Part shown: in pieces, positions 7,873 to 16,428 of the stretch
Position numbering within the stretch: the stretch's first letter is position 1
Layout of the letters: the number at the start of each line of letters is the position of its first letter
Assembly: GCF_013201825.1 (NCBI RefSeq)
Contig: NZ_CP053836.1
Span: forward strand, 1,674,001-1,738,000
DNA: 64,000 nucleotides
From: Halarcobacter ebronensis
Lineage (GTDB): Bacteria > Campylobacterota > Campylobacteria > Campylobacterales > Arcobacteraceae
Direction: 5' to 3'
The notes under the pieces: generated by a model
The model's database searches: none
The model's input: the letters and a program-made list of their open reading frames with translations, nothing else
Told to the model about the DNA's origin: nothing
Made by a program: the position numbers and the translations under genes

Positions 7873-8292
7873 TTGACATATCTAGTTATAAAACTATTAC
7901 ATATCTTCTCAGTACTAATTTATGGTGGCTTTCTATTTACTGATAATCTTATATTAATGAGAATGCAAAAAACACTCTCAAAAGAAAAATATGAAGAGGT
8001 AAGAGCTTACTTTAAAGATTTTACAAAAGTATTAGTTCCTAAAGCTTTAGTTATAGCTGTAGTTAGTGGAATAGTTCTATTTTATTATAGCTTTGGAACC
8101 ATTGGGGAAAATGGATTTTCAAATTTTCAAATTCTATTATCAATAAAGGCTATCTTAGGTCTATGGTTAGGAGCAAGAGGCGTATTACAAGTGTTTTTTG
8201 GAATACAACCTTTTATATTCAAAAGTCATAGACTCCCTTTTATATTAGTTATTTGTATTGTATTTTTATCACAAACTATGTATTACATTTGA
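7873..8292 (+). CDS. CopD-like / conserved four-TM membrane protein
   Basis: A 139-residue protein starting at TTG, supported by AAGGAG 10 bases upstream. It has four predicted helices, with histidines in the first helix (KLLHIFSVLIYGGFLF) and near the last loop (KSHRLPF). The layout resembles small CopD/DUF2269-type integral membrane proteins, some of which bind heme or copper. It is the last gene of the module and is followed by a strong terminator. The assignment to CopD is tentative. Confidence 0.5.
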   Translation: MTYLVIKLLHIFSVLIYGGFLFTDNLILMRMQKTLSKEKYEEVRAYFKDFTKVLVPKALVIAVVSGIVLFYYSFGTIGENGFSNFQILLSIKAILGLWLGARGVLQVFFGIQPFIFKSHRLPFILVICIVFLSQTMYYI

Positions 8293-8306
8293 CAAAAAAA
8301 TCTGAA

Positions 8307-8345
8307 ATATATTAGAACTTCTTTTTAAAGAAGTTTCTAATATTT
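8307..8345. terminator. Bidirectional terminator between convergent genes
   Basis: The left arm ATATTAGAACTTCTTT pairs with AAAGAAGTTTCTAATAT with one bulged base, giving a stem of about 16 bp. A-rich sequence lies before it and T-rich sequence after it, so it can end both the plus-strand module and the minus-strand aldo/keto reductase gene. Confidence 0.75.
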
Positions 8346-8348
8346 TAA

Positions 8349-9368
8349 TCATCCCATAGGATAAAGAATCTCTTTTTGTACCTGTTCAATTCTCTCTAAA
8401 AGTTCACTATCAAGATTAAAATCTAAAGCAGCTAAAGATTCATCCAGTTGAGCTAATTTTCTAGCTCCAATAATAGTTGAAGCTACAAAATCAAAATGTT
8501 TTGAATATGCAACAGCTAAAGTAACAGGTGAGATTCCATACTCTTTTGCTATTGCAATATATCTGTTTGTTGCTTCAATAGTTTTCTCATTTACAAATCT
8601 TTTTGCTTGAGCTTGTACTCTAGGATTTTGATGTTTTGCATAGGCTGTAAATCTACAACCTTCTGGGAAAAATCCACCATTATATTTACCAGATAAAACT
8701 CCTCCACCAATTGGAGAGTATGGAAGAAGTGAAATATTTTCTCTTTTACATACATTTGCCAACTCATCATGGAATCTTGGGTTTAAAAGAGAGAAGTTAT
8801 TTTGAATAGATTCAAATCTTGCTAAATTTTTATGTTTAGATACTTCATTTGCTTTTGTAAGTCCATAGGCACTATCATTTGAAGTTCCTATATATCTCAC
8901 TTTTCCCTCACGTACCAACTCATCGAAAGCTTTTAAACTCTCTTCAATTGGAACAATAGTATCAGGCCAATGCATTTGATATAAATCAATATAATCAGTA
9001 TCAAGTCTTTTTAGACTTCCTTCAACTGCTCTTTTAATATGAAAAGAGTCAATTGCAGTCAAACCGTGTCTTGTAGGAGGAACAAACCAACCAGAAGCAG
9101 CACCAGCTATTTTTGTTGCCAAAATTATTGATTCTCTAGGTTTGCTTTTTAACCACTCTCCAACAATTTTTTCTGTTGTACCTTCGTAAGAAGCTTTTGG
9201 AGGAACAGGATAAATCTCAGCTGTATCAAAAAAATTTATTCCTCTATCATAAGCTTTATCCATAATTTGGAAGGCTTCACTTTTATCAGTACTACTTCCA
9301 AAGGTCATAGTTCCCAAACAAATGGGAGTAACTCTTAATCCACTTTTACCTATATAGTTATAATTCAT
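8349..9368 (-). CDS. Aldo/keto reductase (Tas/YajO-like)
   Basis: A 339-residue cytosolic NADPH-dependent oxidoreductase with a TIM-barrel fold. The catalytic set is visible: Asp and Tyr in FFDTAEIYP, Lys in ILATKIAG and His in YQMHWPD. The C-terminal cofactor region includes STIIGARKLAQLDE. An AAAGGTG ribosome site precedes the ATG. It is monocistronic, ending at the bidirectional terminator. The substrate is unknown; relatives reduce a range of aldehydes. Confidence 0.9.
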   Translation of the reverse strand: MNYNYIGKSGLRVTPICLGTMTFGSSTDKSEAFQIMDKAYDRGINFFDTAEIYPVPPKASYEGTTEKIVGEWLKSKPRESIILATKIAGAASGWFVPPTRHGLTAIDSFHIKRAVEGSLKRLDTDYIDLYQMHWPDTIVPIEESLKAFDELVREGKVRYIGTSNDSAYGLTKANEVSKHKNLARFESIQNNFSLLNPRFHDELANVCKRENISLLPYSPIGGGVLSGKYNGGFFPEGCRFTAYAKHQNPRVQAQAKRFVNEKTIEATNRYIAIAKEYGISPVTLAVAYSKHFDFVASTIIGARKLAQLDESLAALDFNLDSELLERIEQVQKEILYPMG

Positions 9369-9422
9369 AATTTCACCTTTAAAAAAATGAATTATAACGC
9401 TTTATTTTTTAAGAGTAGATAA

Positions 9423-10400
9423 CTACTCCATTATACAAATCTCTTTTTTAAACATATGTACTATAGTCTCTTTTGCAACTAAAAATACTACAAATACGGT
9501 AATTGCTGTAAAAAGATAAGCTAAAACTGCATAAATATTTTCATGGCTTAACTCATACATTAAAACTGTTGCAATACTAATAGCAGCCATAGGAAAGGTA
9601 AATGCCCACCAAGAGATAAAAAATTTAATTTTAATATAATTTTTATACATTACAAAAACAAGTATTGTAAAAAATAGTGCCAAACTATAAAGCATATGTG
9701 CAAAAAAATCAAGCTGTAAAACCAACTTTTCATAAGCAATAAATCCAATTGCAGGTGGAGCTATAAGAATAAAAAGTGTTGGCATAAATTTTGGTGCAAA
9801 TTGATTGTGAAATATAATTCTATTTAAAATAATTGCAAAAAGAATAATCCAAAAAAACAATCCAACTGAAAAGAAAAAATATAAAATTTCATCAGGAGCA
9901 AAACCTTTTCCTGCAATAGGTACAATAATATTTCCTACAATTGGAATAAACCAAGCTGGATTTGAGTGTTGCATTTCAAGATTATTATTAATCCAATATT
10001 TAATCGTATAAAATGTAAAGAAGAAGTGTAAAATAGCTCCAACTACAAATATAACATATGAAAAGCTTGGTAATGAGTGTCTAAAAAATATTGACAAAAG
10101 AAGCATAGAGATTGAAATTGCTGCAAAAAAATTTACTCTAATTGGATGTGTAAACTCTTTTTTTACCTCTTCTGTATATGTTATAATCTTTTTTAAATAG
10201 AAAAAAGAGATAACTAAAAAAAGTGTTAAAGAGATATATCCAAAAATATCAGCAATAATAATTGGGAATAGTAAATCTTCACTCATTTTAAAAAAAACAA
10301 TAGATAACCCTGTAAATCCCATAACTACTGCAAACATCATAACTGGAAAAAATTGTAGTCTATTAGAAGGAATAGCCGTAATTTGTTCACTTTTCTCCAT
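9423..10400 (-). CDS. SLAC1/TehA (TDT) family anion channel or transporter
   Basis: A 325-residue protein with about ten transmembrane helices. It begins with the family's FPVMMFAVVMGFTGLSIVF segment after a short cytosolic N-terminus. TDT proteins include TehA (tellurite resistance), the plant anion channel SLAC1 and fungal Ssu1 sulfite efflux. The ion carried here is unknown. It is divergent from the small gene at 10455 and stands alone. Confidence 0.8.
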   Translation of the reverse strand: MEKSEQITAIPSNRLQFFPVMMFAVVMGFTGLSIVFFKMSEDLLFPIIIADIFGYISLTLFLVISFFYLKKIITYTEEVKKEFTHPIRVNFFAAISISMLLLSIFFRHSLPSFSYVIFVVGAILHFFFTFYTIKYWINNNLEMQHSNPAWFIPIVGNIIVPIAGKGFAPDEILYFFFSVGLFFWIILFAIILNRIIFHNQFAPKFMPTLFILIAPPAIGFIAYEKLVLQLDFFAHMLYSLALFFTILVFVMYKNYIKIKFFISWWAFTFPMAAISIATVLMYELSHENIYAVLAYLFTAITVFVVFLVAKETIVHMFKKEICIME

Positions 10401-10454
10401 AATATTAATCCTTTAAGAAATCTTTTTTTATAATGGCTTGAGAGAAGGAGAAGC

Positions 10455-10658
10455 ATGGGTAAAAAACCAATAATAGATTTAAAACCTTTGGATTTGTCAT
10501 TTCAAGATAGAGATCAGATTATTAAACTGTTAACTTTCAAAAAATCAAATATGACTCTGGACATTGCCATATATGAAAAAGATAAGTTTATAAAAAACAG
10601 TACAATAGTATTTGCTCATCTTCCCAAAAATCTTAAATCTGCCATCAAACCATTATAA
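10455..10658 (+). CDS. Small uncharacterised protein (67 aa)
   Basis: A 67-residue basic protein with a clear GAGAAGGAG ribosome site, so it is probably real. It has no signal peptide, membrane helix or cysteine. It opens with a GKKPIIDLKPLDLSFQDRDQIIKLL stretch of mixed strand and helix character. I recognise no family. It is divergent from the TDT gene and convergent with the cobC-like gene. Confidence 0.6.
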   Translation: MGKKPIIDLKPLDLSFQDRDQIIKLLTFKKSNMTLDIAIYEKDKFIKNSTIVFAHLPKNLKSAIKPL

Positions 10659-10666
10659 TTGCGAAT

Positions 10667-10693
10667 TATATAAATTTTAACTTAAAATTATAT
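10667..10693. terminator. AT-only hairpin between the small gene and the cobalamin operon
   Basis: TATATAAATTTTAA and TTAAAATTATAT pair across a one-base centre with one bulge. A perfect AAGTATACTT palindrome follows just downstream. Stability is low because there is no G or C in the stem, so a terminator role is tentative. Confidence 0.35.
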
Positions 10694-10721
10694 TAAGTAT
10701 ACTTATAATATTTTGATAAGA

Positions 10722-11252
10722 TTAGCTTATAATTATATCAACTGACTCTAAATACTTTAGGTTAAATGGCGAAGAGAAGTACTCTTCATTATTTAAAATA
10801 GAGTTCATCATCTTTATAGTTCCCCCATGGGAACAAATAAGTATATTTTTATTTTTTGGAAGTTCTTTAATAAAAGAATAGACTCTTTGCTCAAATTTAC
10901 TAAAACTCTCTTTACATATAAATTCATGCCAAGCAAGAAAAGAGTCCAAATATTTTTTCTCATAAATATCCATTTTCTCTATTTCATCAAAGCTTTTTAG
11001 TTCAAAACTATCTTTAAATTCAACTTCTCTTAATCTACTATCAATACTAAAGTTAAAACCTAATAACTCCAAAGTTTGAGTACATCTTTTTAGATCAGAT
11101 GAGAACACTAAGTCATAATCTTTTAGTTTTAAATCTTTAACCAAAGATAAGTCTGTCAATTTTAAATCTATCTCTATATTTGTGTGTCCAATATATCTTT
11201 TTTGATACTCTTTTGGTAAAGGAGCATGTCTTAGAAGTGTTATTAAAGCCAC
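10722..11252 (-). CDS. cobC: Histidine phosphatase, probable alpha-ribazole phosphatase (CobC)
   Basis: A 176-residue phosphoglycerate-mutase-fold phosphatase. The phospho-acceptor region LLRHAPLP (His9), the SSDLKRCTQT segment and the second catalytic histidine in CSHGGTIK are all visible. In cobalamin synthesis CobC removes the 5' phosphate from alpha-ribazole phosphate or from the coenzyme precursor. It overlaps the downstream end of cobS-coding sequence by 10 bp and is the last gene of the minus-strand cobalamin arm. That context supports CobC over a generic phosphatase. Confidence 0.8.
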   Translation of the reverse strand: MALITLLRHAPLPKEYQKRYIGHTNIEIDLKLTDLSLVKDLKLKDYDLVFSSDLKRCTQTLELLGFNFSIDSRLREVEFKDSFELKSFDEIEKMDIYEKKYLDSFLAWHEFICKESFSKFEQRVYSFIKELPKNKNILICSHGGTIKMMNSILNNEEYFSSPFNLKYLESVDIIIS

Positions 11253-11989
11253 AAAAAAGATACCACAAAAGCCAAAATAATCTCTAAACTCTCCAAAATA
11301 AAACCTAAGGCATCACCATTTAAAAAGCCTAAAGCTTTTTTTAGAAAATTTGCTATTAATAGAGTAAATAAAAATGCAAAAAATAAAATAAGGAGAAAAG
11401 AGAAGTCTGTTAAAAATAGTATTAATAAAGAGTAAAGAACAATTGAGACTAAAAAACTCTTTTGCGTAAAAGAGTCACATAATAAAGAGACAAAAGAGGA
11501 TCTAAAGGTAAAAAAATAGACTGAAAATTGTATTGAAATTCTACTAATAACTAAAATTGATAAAAACTCTAAAAAGTGTTCATTCATTAGCAAATACGAA
11601 AACAAAGAGATTTTTAAAATCACAAAAACAAGAGAGTATAAAACCCCAATTGCACCAACTGTTGGCTCTTTTATTATCTTATAGGCATCTTTACCACTAT
11701 GTTTTGCATAAATTGCATCAAAAACATCTAAAACTGCTTCTGTGTGAATAAAACCATACAAAACAAAATATATACATGAAGCAATAATGGCTCCCAAAAA
11801 AGGAATTGAGTCTAAAAAAGAGTAGATTATAAGAGTTAATAAACCTAAAACAAAACCAACAAATGGAAGGAAAAATAGAGTATAGTTTAAAACCTCTTTT
11901 TTTGATAAATCATCCTCTTTTTTAAAACTAACTGGCAAAATCGAAAAATAGCTAAATACAAATTTTAGCCCTAAAAATAGATTATTCAT
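11243..11989 (-). CDS. cobS: Adenosylcobinamide-GDP ribazoletransferase (cobalamin synthase)
   Basis: An integral membrane enzyme of about 248 residues. It joins alpha-ribazole (or its phosphate) to adenosylcobinamide-GDP to complete the nucleotide loop. The CobS pattern is visible near residues 85-115: DVFDAIYAKHSGKDAYKII followed by GAIGVL, with the metal-binding aspartates. About six hydrophobic segments are present. The ATG at 11989 is preferred over the adjacent TTG codon. It overlaps cobQ by 8 bp upstream and cobC by 10 bp downstream. Confidence 0.9.
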   Translation of the reverse strand: MNNLFLGLKFVFSYFSILPVSFKKEDDLSKKEVLNYTLFFLPFVGFVLGLLTLIIYSFLDSIPFLGAIIASCIYFVLYGFIHTEAVLDVFDAIYAKHSGKDAYKIIKEPTVGAIGVLYSLVFVILKISLFSYLLMNEHFLEFLSILVISRISIQFSVYFFTFRSSFVSLLCDSFTQKSFLVSIVLYSLLILFLTDFSFLLILFFAFLFTLLIANFLKKALGFLNGDALGFILESLEIILAFVVSFLWL

Positions 11990-13376
11990 CAATACTCTCT
12001 CTTATCTTTTTTACATCAAGTTTTGATTTTAATAGATTTACAAACTCATCAATTTTTGACTCTTTATATACTTTAAAATCAAAACTTTTATAGTTTTTAT
12101 CTATTTTTTTAAAAATATTATCTCTTAAAATATCACTATCAAAAATTGCATGAATAAAAGTCCCTTTTATATTCTCTTTTTCAAAAAAAAGTGGATATTT
12201 AAGGCTTTTGCCGTGATGTATTTCAAAGCCATCAACTTTGCAAGAGAAGAGTTCATACTCTTTTTTCTCTAAAGTTTTCTCTTTTTCAAAAACTATTTTA
12301 TCAGCTATAAATCCAAAACCCACTTCTAAGGTCGGTTTCTCATTTTCTAAAGCATATTTATCGTCCAAAGTCTCAAACATCATCTCATATCCACCACAAA
12401 TACCAAAAATCTCTTTTTTAAACTCTTTTATTCTTTCATATAGACCAATTTGCTTTAACCATCTTAAATCTTTTATAACAAGTTTAGAACCAGGTAAAAC
12501 TATCATATCAAACTTCTCTAAAGAGATATTTGACTCAATAAACTCCAACTCAATTGAATCATCAACAATTAAAGGCTCAAAATCATTGTAATTACTCATA
12601 TATGGATAAGCAATTACTGCAACTTTTATAAAAGCTTTGTCTCTATTTTGAACATAATTTTTAAGACTTTGTGAATCTTCAAATCCAAAATTAAAAGGGG
12701 TATAGGGCAAGACTCCTAAAACTGGAATTTTAAAATCTTTTTCAATTATTTTTATTCCCTCATCAAAAAGAGTTAAATCCCCTCTAAATTTGTTTATAAT
12801 TACACCTATTACATTCTCTCTTAATTTTTGAGGAAGAAGATTATATACTCCATAAATAGAGGCAAAAACTCCACCTTTTTCAATATCAGCAACTAAAATG
12901 ATTTTTGTATTGTATTCATTTGCAATAAAGATATTTGATAAATCTTTATCCATTAGATTTAATTCAACAGGACTTCCAGCTCCCTCACAAACAACAACAT
13001 CATATTTTGAATCAAGGTAATCAAAACATCTTTTTACAGCAGGTTTTAAAATATCCAAATCTCTATAATACTCTCTAACATCTTTGTTTGTTACAACCTT
13101 ACCTTCGACTATAAGTGAAGCACTACTTCCTCTTCCTGATTTAAGCAAAACAGGATTTAGATGGTATGAAGTTGGAACTTTTAGAATCTCTGCTTGAAAA
13201 TATTGAGCAACTGCAATTTCGCTTTTATCATCACAAACAAAGGCATTATTTGATACATTTTGGGCTTTAAAAGGAGCAACACTATATCCCATCTCTTGGA
13301 TTATTTTTGCAATTACAAAAGTTAGAGTTGATTTCCCTGCATCAGAACTTGTACCAAAGATTGAGATATTGTTCAT
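11982..13376 (-). CDS. cobQ: Cobyric acid synthase (CobQ/CbiP)
   Basis: A 464-residue glutamine-dependent amidotransferase that amidates the b, d, e and g side chains of adenosylcobyrinic acid a,c-diamide. The N-terminal P-loop-like segment FGTSSDAGKSTLTF and the KAQNVSNNAF motif are typical of CobQ. The C-terminal triad-type glutaminase domain has the nucleophile Cys in GICGGYEMM and a late His in the HAIFDSD region. It lies 1 bp or less from cobU upstream and overlaps cobS by 8 bp. Confidence 0.93.
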   Translation of the reverse strand: MNNISIFGTSSDAGKSTLTFVIAKIIQEMGYSVAPFKAQNVSNNAFVCDDKSEIAVAQYFQAEILKVPTSYHLNPVLLKSGRGSSASLIVEGKVVTNKDVREYYRDLDILKPAVKRCFDYLDSKYDVVVCEGAGSPVELNLMDKDLSNIFIANEYNTKIILVADIEKGGVFASIYGVYNLLPQKLRENVIGVIINKFRGDLTLFDEGIKIIEKDFKIPVLGVLPYTPFNFGFEDSQSLKNYVQNRDKAFIKVAVIAYPYMSNYNDFEPLIVDDSIELEFIESNISLEKFDMIVLPGSKLVIKDLRWLKQIGLYERIKEFKKEIFGICGGYEMMFETLDDKYALENEKPTLEVGFGFIADKIVFEKEKTLEKKEYELFSCKVDGFEIHHGKSLKYPLFFEKENIKGTFIHAIFDSDILRDNIFKKIDKNYKSFDFKVYKESKIDEFVNLLKSKLDVKKIRESIDE

Positions 13377-13868
13377 CTATTTTAATCTGCTTTCAAGTCC
13401 GAATTTAACTTCATAGACCTCATCACAAATCTTTGCTAGTTTTTGACCTATTATTCCAGTTAAATCTACAAACTTTCTACTATCTTTATCAAAAGGAATT
13501 ACTCCAGAAGTCACTTCATTAAGTACAAAAACAATATTACAATCTATTTTTTCAAGCTCTTCTAGTTGTGTTTTTAAGTATTGTTCCTCTTCATCAAGAT
13601 TATTAAATATCCACATAGAGATACAATCAACTAAATAGGTTTGATTTGGTTTAAGAACTTTTGTTAAATCTCTTTGCTCTTCAATAGTAATAAAACTATC
13701 TTCCCTACTCTTCTTATGTTTATCTACTCTTTTATGCATCTCTTTATCATCATAAGAGTTATTATATGTTGCCACATAAAAAGGTTTATTTTTTGTTAAG
13801 GCTAAAGCCTTTTTTTCAGCCAAAGATGATTTTCCTGATTTTTGTCCACCAAAATATAAAATTTTCAT
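13377..13868 (-). CDS. cobU: Adenosylcobinamide kinase / guanylyltransferase (CobU/CobP)
   Basis: A 163-residue bifunctional enzyme that phosphorylates adenosylcobinamide and then transfers GMP to it. The P-loop FGGQKSGKSSLAE is at the N-terminus, and a His-rich segment (HKRVDKHKKSR) follows where the guanylylated histidine lies in this family. The DCISMW and NEVTSGVIP motifs are typical. The gene is tightly packed between cobT (2 bp) and cobQ. Confidence 0.92.
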   Translation of the reverse strand: MKILYFGGQKSGKSSLAEKKALALTKNKPFYVATYNNSYDDKEMHKRVDKHKKSREDSFITIEEQRDLTKVLKPNQTYLVDCISMWIFNNLDEEEQYLKTQLEELEKIDCNIVFVLNEVTSGVIPFDKDSRKFVDLTGIIGQKLAKICDEVYEVKFGLESRLK

Positions 13869-13870
13869 TA

Positions 13871-14929
13871 TTATCCTAAAAGGTTTTCTATTTTTTTAGT
13901 AATAGAGAGTTTGTCAATTCCATTTAATAAAGCATAGGTTAATGCAGCCCCTGCTCCAACACCCTCTTTTGCTTCACCATTATCATAAAGTTTAAGTGCA
14001 GGATGGGAAGATAAAGAGAAATCAAAATCTGCATAATAAGCATTAACTTTAAAACTTAACATCTCTAAAAGTGCTTTTATATCACTATTTTTATCTTCAT
14101 ATACCCATTTAGTTGTACATAAAGCTAAATTTGAAGTGTTAAATTCCCCTTGCATAGTCTTTAACATTGCATTTATTATTAGAAGAACACAAGCTAATTG
14201 AGTTCCACCAGCTAATATAACTTTTGTTTTATTATTTAACCCTAAAATTACGCCCGCGTAAAAAATCAACATATTATCAGAGACTTTACTTAAAACTGCA
14301 AAGAGATCATCCTCTTTTGAAATATTTTCCAAAGCCTTATCTATAGTTTGATCTCTTATACTATTTGGGACATCTTTAAAAGAGCTACTAAAAAGCTCTT
14401 TACATTTATATCCTAAAGCAAGTGCTGTTGCTGTTGCTGTTGTAGTCCCAGAAGGAACTGATTCAGCTAATATCAAATAATCATCTTTTAGCTCATAGGC
14501 TTGTCCAAAAACCAAACCCTTTTGAAATATTGCCAAAGCATCTATTTTTGCATTTTCTGCAATTGAATTAGAGGGTTTTATTTGCATATCATGTATCTTA
14601 AAATAGTCCAATTTTGGTTTAACCTCTATTCCCAAATCAAGAAGTTCAATATTTGAAAAAGGTTTTAATAGATGAACTGCTCTTGTTATAAGTGCAGGAG
14701 TTGGTACACCTTTTGGAGTTTTTGCTATATCTTCCAAGCTTCGAACCTCACCACAACACAAAAATTCACTATCAAGGGTTGGAGTAAGATATATTTTTCC
14801 TGGAATCCCTGCTTGGGTTATTCCTTCTATCTCTGCTGTTTTTGTATTACTCATAGCTAACATATATGTTGCTTTTTTGCCTCTTAGACTCTCTATAAAA
14901 TCAACTTTCCCTAAAATACTCTTTATCAT
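13871..14929 (-). CDS. cobT: Nicotinate-nucleotide-dimethylbenzimidazole phosphoribosyltransferase (CobT, TIGR00303-like branch)
   Basis: A 352-residue enzyme that transfers ribose phosphate from nicotinate mononucleotide to a lower-ligand base, giving alpha-ribazole phosphate. The sequence resembles the branch found in archaea, cyanobacteria and Campylobacterota more than enteric CobT. Segments seen are GVPTPALITRAVHLL, ESVPSGTTTATATALALGY and a C-terminal GVGAGAALTYALL. The gene follows bluB by 8 bp, which makes dimethylbenzimidazole the likely base. Confidence 0.85.
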   Translation of the reverse strand: MIKSILGKVDFIESLRGKKATYMLAMSNTKTAEIEGITQAGIPGKIYLTPTLDSEFLCCGEVRSLEDIAKTPKGVPTPALITRAVHLLKPFSNIELLDLGIEVKPKLDYFKIHDMQIKPSNSIAENAKIDALAIFQKGLVFGQAYELKDDYLILAESVPSGTTTATATALALGYKCKELFSSSFKDVPNSIRDQTIDKALENISKEDDLFAVLSKVSDNMLIFYAGVILGLNNKTKVILAGGTQLACVLLIINAMLKTMQGEFNTSNLALCTTKWVYEDKNSDIKALLEMLSFKVNAYYADFDFSLSSHPALKLYDNGEAKEGVGAGAALTYALLNGIDKLSITKKIENLLG

Positions 14930-14937
14930 TTTTATTC

Positions 14938-15561
14938 CTAAATTATTTTTATATCTTTTAGACTCTTTTTATCTTCCCATTTAATCTTTAAAAGCTCTGG
15001 CTCTTCTAGAAACTCATCCACATACCCCAAAGCAAGATATGCTATAAGTTTATGTTCACTACCTATTCCTAATATCTTCTTTACATTTTTTGGTTTTAAT
15101 ATACTTATCCACCCTACTCCAATATTAAAAGCTCTTGCCATCAACCAAAGATTTTCTATAGCACATACAACGCTATACTCTCCCATCTTTTTTTGTGTAG
15201 TTTGTCCTAAAATACTCTTTTTGGGTTTTTCATATAAAACTGCTATATTTATATATGACTCTTTTATTCCTTCTAGTTTTAAAGAGGCGTAGAGTTCCTT
15301 ATCTTTAAATATCTTTTTAGCTTTTTCGTTCTCTTTTATAAACTCTTCATATATCTCTTCTCTTTTACTTTTGCTCTTTACTAGTAAAAATTTCCAAGGT
15401 TGTGAAAAACCAACAGAAGGAGCCATATTTGCAGCATTTAAAATCTCATCTAAAATTTCATCATCAATTTTTTTATTGTTAAATCTATTTCCTCTAACAT
15501 CTCTTCTTAAAAGCATAATCTGCTTTAAAGTCTCAATATCCTCTTTAGTAAACTCTTTCAT
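14938..15561 (-). CDS. bluB: 5,6-dimethylbenzimidazole synthase (BluB)
   Basis: A 207-residue flavin destructase of the nitroreductase fold. It breaks down reduced FMN with O2 to make the B12 lower ligand. Family features are LRRDVRGNRF near the N-terminus (the RRDxR flavin-binding segment), NMAPSVGFSQPWKF, and a C-terminal YLALGYVDEF. Its presence beside cobT says the organism can make true cobalamin when some O2 is available. It abuts the ThrB-like kinase gene with no spacer. Confidence 0.88.
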   Translation of the reverse strand: MKEFTKEDIETLKQIMLLRRDVRGNRFNNKKIDDEILDEILNAANMAPSVGFSQPWKFLLVKSKSKREEIYEEFIKENEKAKKIFKDKELYASLKLEGIKESYINIAVLYEKPKKSILGQTTQKKMGEYSVVCAIENLWLMARAFNIGVGWISILKPKNVKKILGIGSEHKLIAYLALGYVDEFLEEPELLKIKWEDKKSLKDIKII

Positions 15562-16413
15562 CTATAATATCTTCTCTAATATCTCATATTTTTTTAAATA
15601 CTCATCATAATCTTCTCTTCTTTTATATAACCTTTGCAAGGCATAATATAAACAGGCATAAAGAAGATATATTTTCATACTATCTTTTTCTATTTTCTTA
15701 TTTGAGTAGCTGTTGTAGTTTTCAATTATTTGCTCAAAGTATAAGTTATTAAAACTATACTCATTAAAACACCAACTTATTACAACAACTGCTAAATCAA
15801 ACTTAATATTACCAAAACATGACTGTGTAAAGTCATAGACACCACTTAGTTTTCCATTAATAAACTTTGCATTATCAGGGAAAAGATCTCCATGTATCAA
15901 AGCACTACTTTTTAAATCAATCCCTTTTATTTTTTCAAACTTATTTTTTATCTCTTCTTTTATTTTATTATCCATCAAAGAGTTTAACATCTTGTTAAAT
16001 GAACTAATCTCATATATATTTTTTTTAGGAAATCTAATATCTTTTATATTGTGCAAACTTGCCAAAAAAAGAGTTATTTGTTCAAGATGATTTAATGTTA
16101 TAAAATAAGAACAAGAACCTTCAATATATGAAAAAAGGGTAAAGGGTTTATTTTTATACAATTTAATATCTTTTGAGAGAACATTAGGAACATTTAGGCT
16201 TTTAATAGAATCCAGAAGTTTTATTTGGCTTTTAACATCTCTTAATGAAGCATTTTCAAAGAGTTTAAAAACATATTTATCACTATTTGAGACTCCAATA
16301 TAAGTTGTATCACTAATACCTGTAGAAGTCTCAAATATATGATTAAAAGATATATTTGTATCTGCTATTAAACTATTTATCTCTTCAATTGTAAGTTTTG
16401 TTAAAACTGCCAA
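15562..16413 (-). CDS. ThrB-like (APH-fold) kinase embedded in the cobalamin operon; candidate L-threonine kinase
   Basis: A 283-residue kinase related to homoserine kinase II. The likeness is seen in the MAVLTKLTIEEINSLI start, the catalytic HGDLFPDNAKF (174-184) and GVYDFTQSCF (Asp194), then FDLAVVVISWCFN. All of these parallel ThrB segments. The start is TTG, with GAAAAGG nine bases upstream. The gene lies between bluB and cbiL in an otherwise purely cobalamin operon. L-threonine phosphate is the substrate of the CobD-type decarboxylase encoded at 26110, and no PduX-type threonine kinase is seen. I infer that this enzyme phosphorylates threonine for the aminopropanol arm. A plain homoserine kinase role remains possible. 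Confidence 0.7.
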   Translation of the reverse strand: MAVLTKLTIEEINSLIADTNISFNHIFETSTGISDTTYIGVSNSDKYVFKLFENASLRDVKSQIKLLDSIKSLNVPNVLSKDIKLYKNKPFTLFSYIEGSCSYFITLNHLEQITLFLASLHNIKDIRFPKKNIYEISSFNKMLNSLMDNKIKEEIKNKFEKIKGIDLKSSALIHGDLFPDNAKFINGKLSGVYDFTQSCFGNIKFDLAVVVISWCFNEYSFNNLYFEQIIENYNSYSNKKIEKDSMKIYLLYACLYYALQRLYKRREDYDEYLKKYEILEKIL

Positions 16414-16428
16414 ATCCTTTGACCTTTT

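Noticed and set aside
12238-12591. 117-codon open frame opposite cobQ
   Set aside because: Shadow of cobQ; Ser/Phe-rich composition and no family likeness.
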